A stretch of 64,000 nt of DNA from Cytobacillus firmus DS1. Lineage in GTDB: Bacteria > Bacillota > Bacilli > Bacillales > Cytobacillaceae. Both the position numbers and the translations under genes were made by a program. Below, one piece after another: positions 63,473 through 64,000 of the stretch. The DNA is taken from assembly GCF_000565285.1 (NCBI RefSeq), contig NZ_APVL01000016.1, positions 21,324 to 85,323 on the forward strand, in the 5' to 3' direction. The notes beneath the pieces were generated by a model that worked only from the letters and a program-made list of their open reading frames with translations, was not told where the DNA came from and did not search any database. Positions within the stretch are counted from its first letter, which is position 1. Each line of letters begins with the position of its first letter.

Positions 63473-63547
63473 TGGTGACCCCTACGGGATTCGAACCCGT
63501 GTTACCGCCGTGAAAGGGCGGTGTCTTAACCGCTTGACCAAGGGGCC
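63473..63547 (-). tRNA. tRNA-Glu (anticodon TTC)
   Basis: 75 nt with encoded CCA. Acceptor GGCCCCT/AGGGGTC, anticodon region CCTTTCACG. Confidence 0.97.
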
Positions 63548-63574
63548 TAGTATTCTAGTTGTCTACATTAAGAG

Positions 63575-63647
63575 AGCTTCCAACCGGGCTCGAACCGGTG
63601 ACCTCTTCCTTACCATGGAAGTGCTCTACCTGCTGAGCTATGGAAGC
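63575..63647 (-). tRNA. tRNA-Thr (anticodon GGT)
   Basis: 73 nt, no encoded CCA. Acceptor GCTTCCA/TGGAAGC, anticodon loop ATGGTAA between CTTCC and GGAAG. Confidence 0.93.
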
Positions 63648-63683
63648 AGCAGCTCATAATTCCCATAAGGGGCTTTATGAAAA

Positions 63684-63758
63684 TGGCTCCGCAGGCAGGA
63701 TTCGAACCTGCGACCGTTCGGTTAACAGCCGAATGCTCTACCACTGAGCTACTGCGGA
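63684..63758 (-). tRNA. tRNA-Asn (anticodon GTT)
   Basis: 75 nt with encoded CCA. Acceptor TCCGCAG/CTGCGGA, anticodon region CTGTTAACC. Confidence 0.96.
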
Positions 63759-63778
63759 AAAGTGGTATTTTAAAACAG

Positions 63779-63895
<117 letters not shown>

Positions 63896-64000
63896 TATTT
63901 TCAAAAGACAAGTATGATTATACTTTCTTTTGTAGTTTTTTTCAAGAGGAAATTTCATTTTTTCGTTCCCTCAAAACTAGATAATGCATGAAGAAGCATT

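Overview
The window comes from a chromosome of a Bacillus-like firmicute (family Bacillaceae in the broad sense). This rests on strong GGAGG-type ribosome binding sites, frequent TTG and GTG starts, a glmS ribozyme, a T-box leader, PerR-, Fur-, CodY-, SigW- and SigB-like sites, and gene orders known from Bacillus subtilis (dppABCDE-ykfABCD, yclNOPQ, sigW-rsiW-cdaA-cdaR-glmM-glmS). The genus cannot be fixed from the sequence alone.

Left part (1-7.4 kb): the end of a cell-wall pair (murF, cut by the window edge, and ddl), a dicarboxylate/amino-acid symporter, a universal stress protein, a SulP anion transporter, a VOC-fold protein and a damaged GNAT acetyltransferase. From 7.4 to 18.3 kb lies one large minus-strand cobamide salvage operon under a cobalamin riboswitch and attenuator: uptake (btuF, btuC, btuD fused to cbiZ), rebuilding of the nucleotide-loop side (cbiB, cobD, cobU, a CobQ-like protein without its glutaminase domain, cobS, an alpha-ribazole phosphatase, a second degenerate CobU-like protein), corrinoid adenosylation (pduO type) and alpha-ribazole import and phosphorylation (cblT, cblS). 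No cobT and no corrin-ring genes are present, so this is salvage rather than de novo synthesis.

Middle (18.3-43 kb): an unrecognised protein, a multi-hairpin intergenic element, an FtsW/RodA-type protein, a T-box controlled arginyl-tRNA synthetase of an alternative type, a TauE/SafE exporter, a Dps miniferritin behind a perfect PerR box, an EamA transporter, a 52-bp tandem repeat, and DUF4395 and YqcI/YcgG proteins. The complete murein-peptide uptake and recycling cluster (dppABCDE, ykfABCD plus a serine hydrolase) follows, with a CodY-like box upstream of dppA. Then come a DUF3870 protein, an alanyl-tRNA editing protein, a YflT-type general stress protein with a SigB-like promoter, a DUF4145 protein, a 44-aa BA3454-type stress protein, a membrane protein and an MFS exporter.

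Right part (43-64 kb): a SwrC-like RND exporter divergent from a TetR regulator with a shared inverted repeat, an O-methyltransferase, a Fur-controlled catecholate-siderophore ABC system (yclNOPQ type), a small putative ribbon-helix-helix protein, the glmM-glmS / c-di-AMP / SigW module, a Spo0E-like phosphatase missed by simple ORF thresholds, arginase, and the 5S rRNA plus ten tRNAs at the end of an rrn operon, including a broken tRNA-Lys copy.

A family of dispersed GC-rich hairpin repeats occurs several times in intergenic positions. Some copies lie inside operons, and one separates the glmS ribozyme from glmS. No CRISPR array, complete transposase, prophage or recognisable defence island is present.
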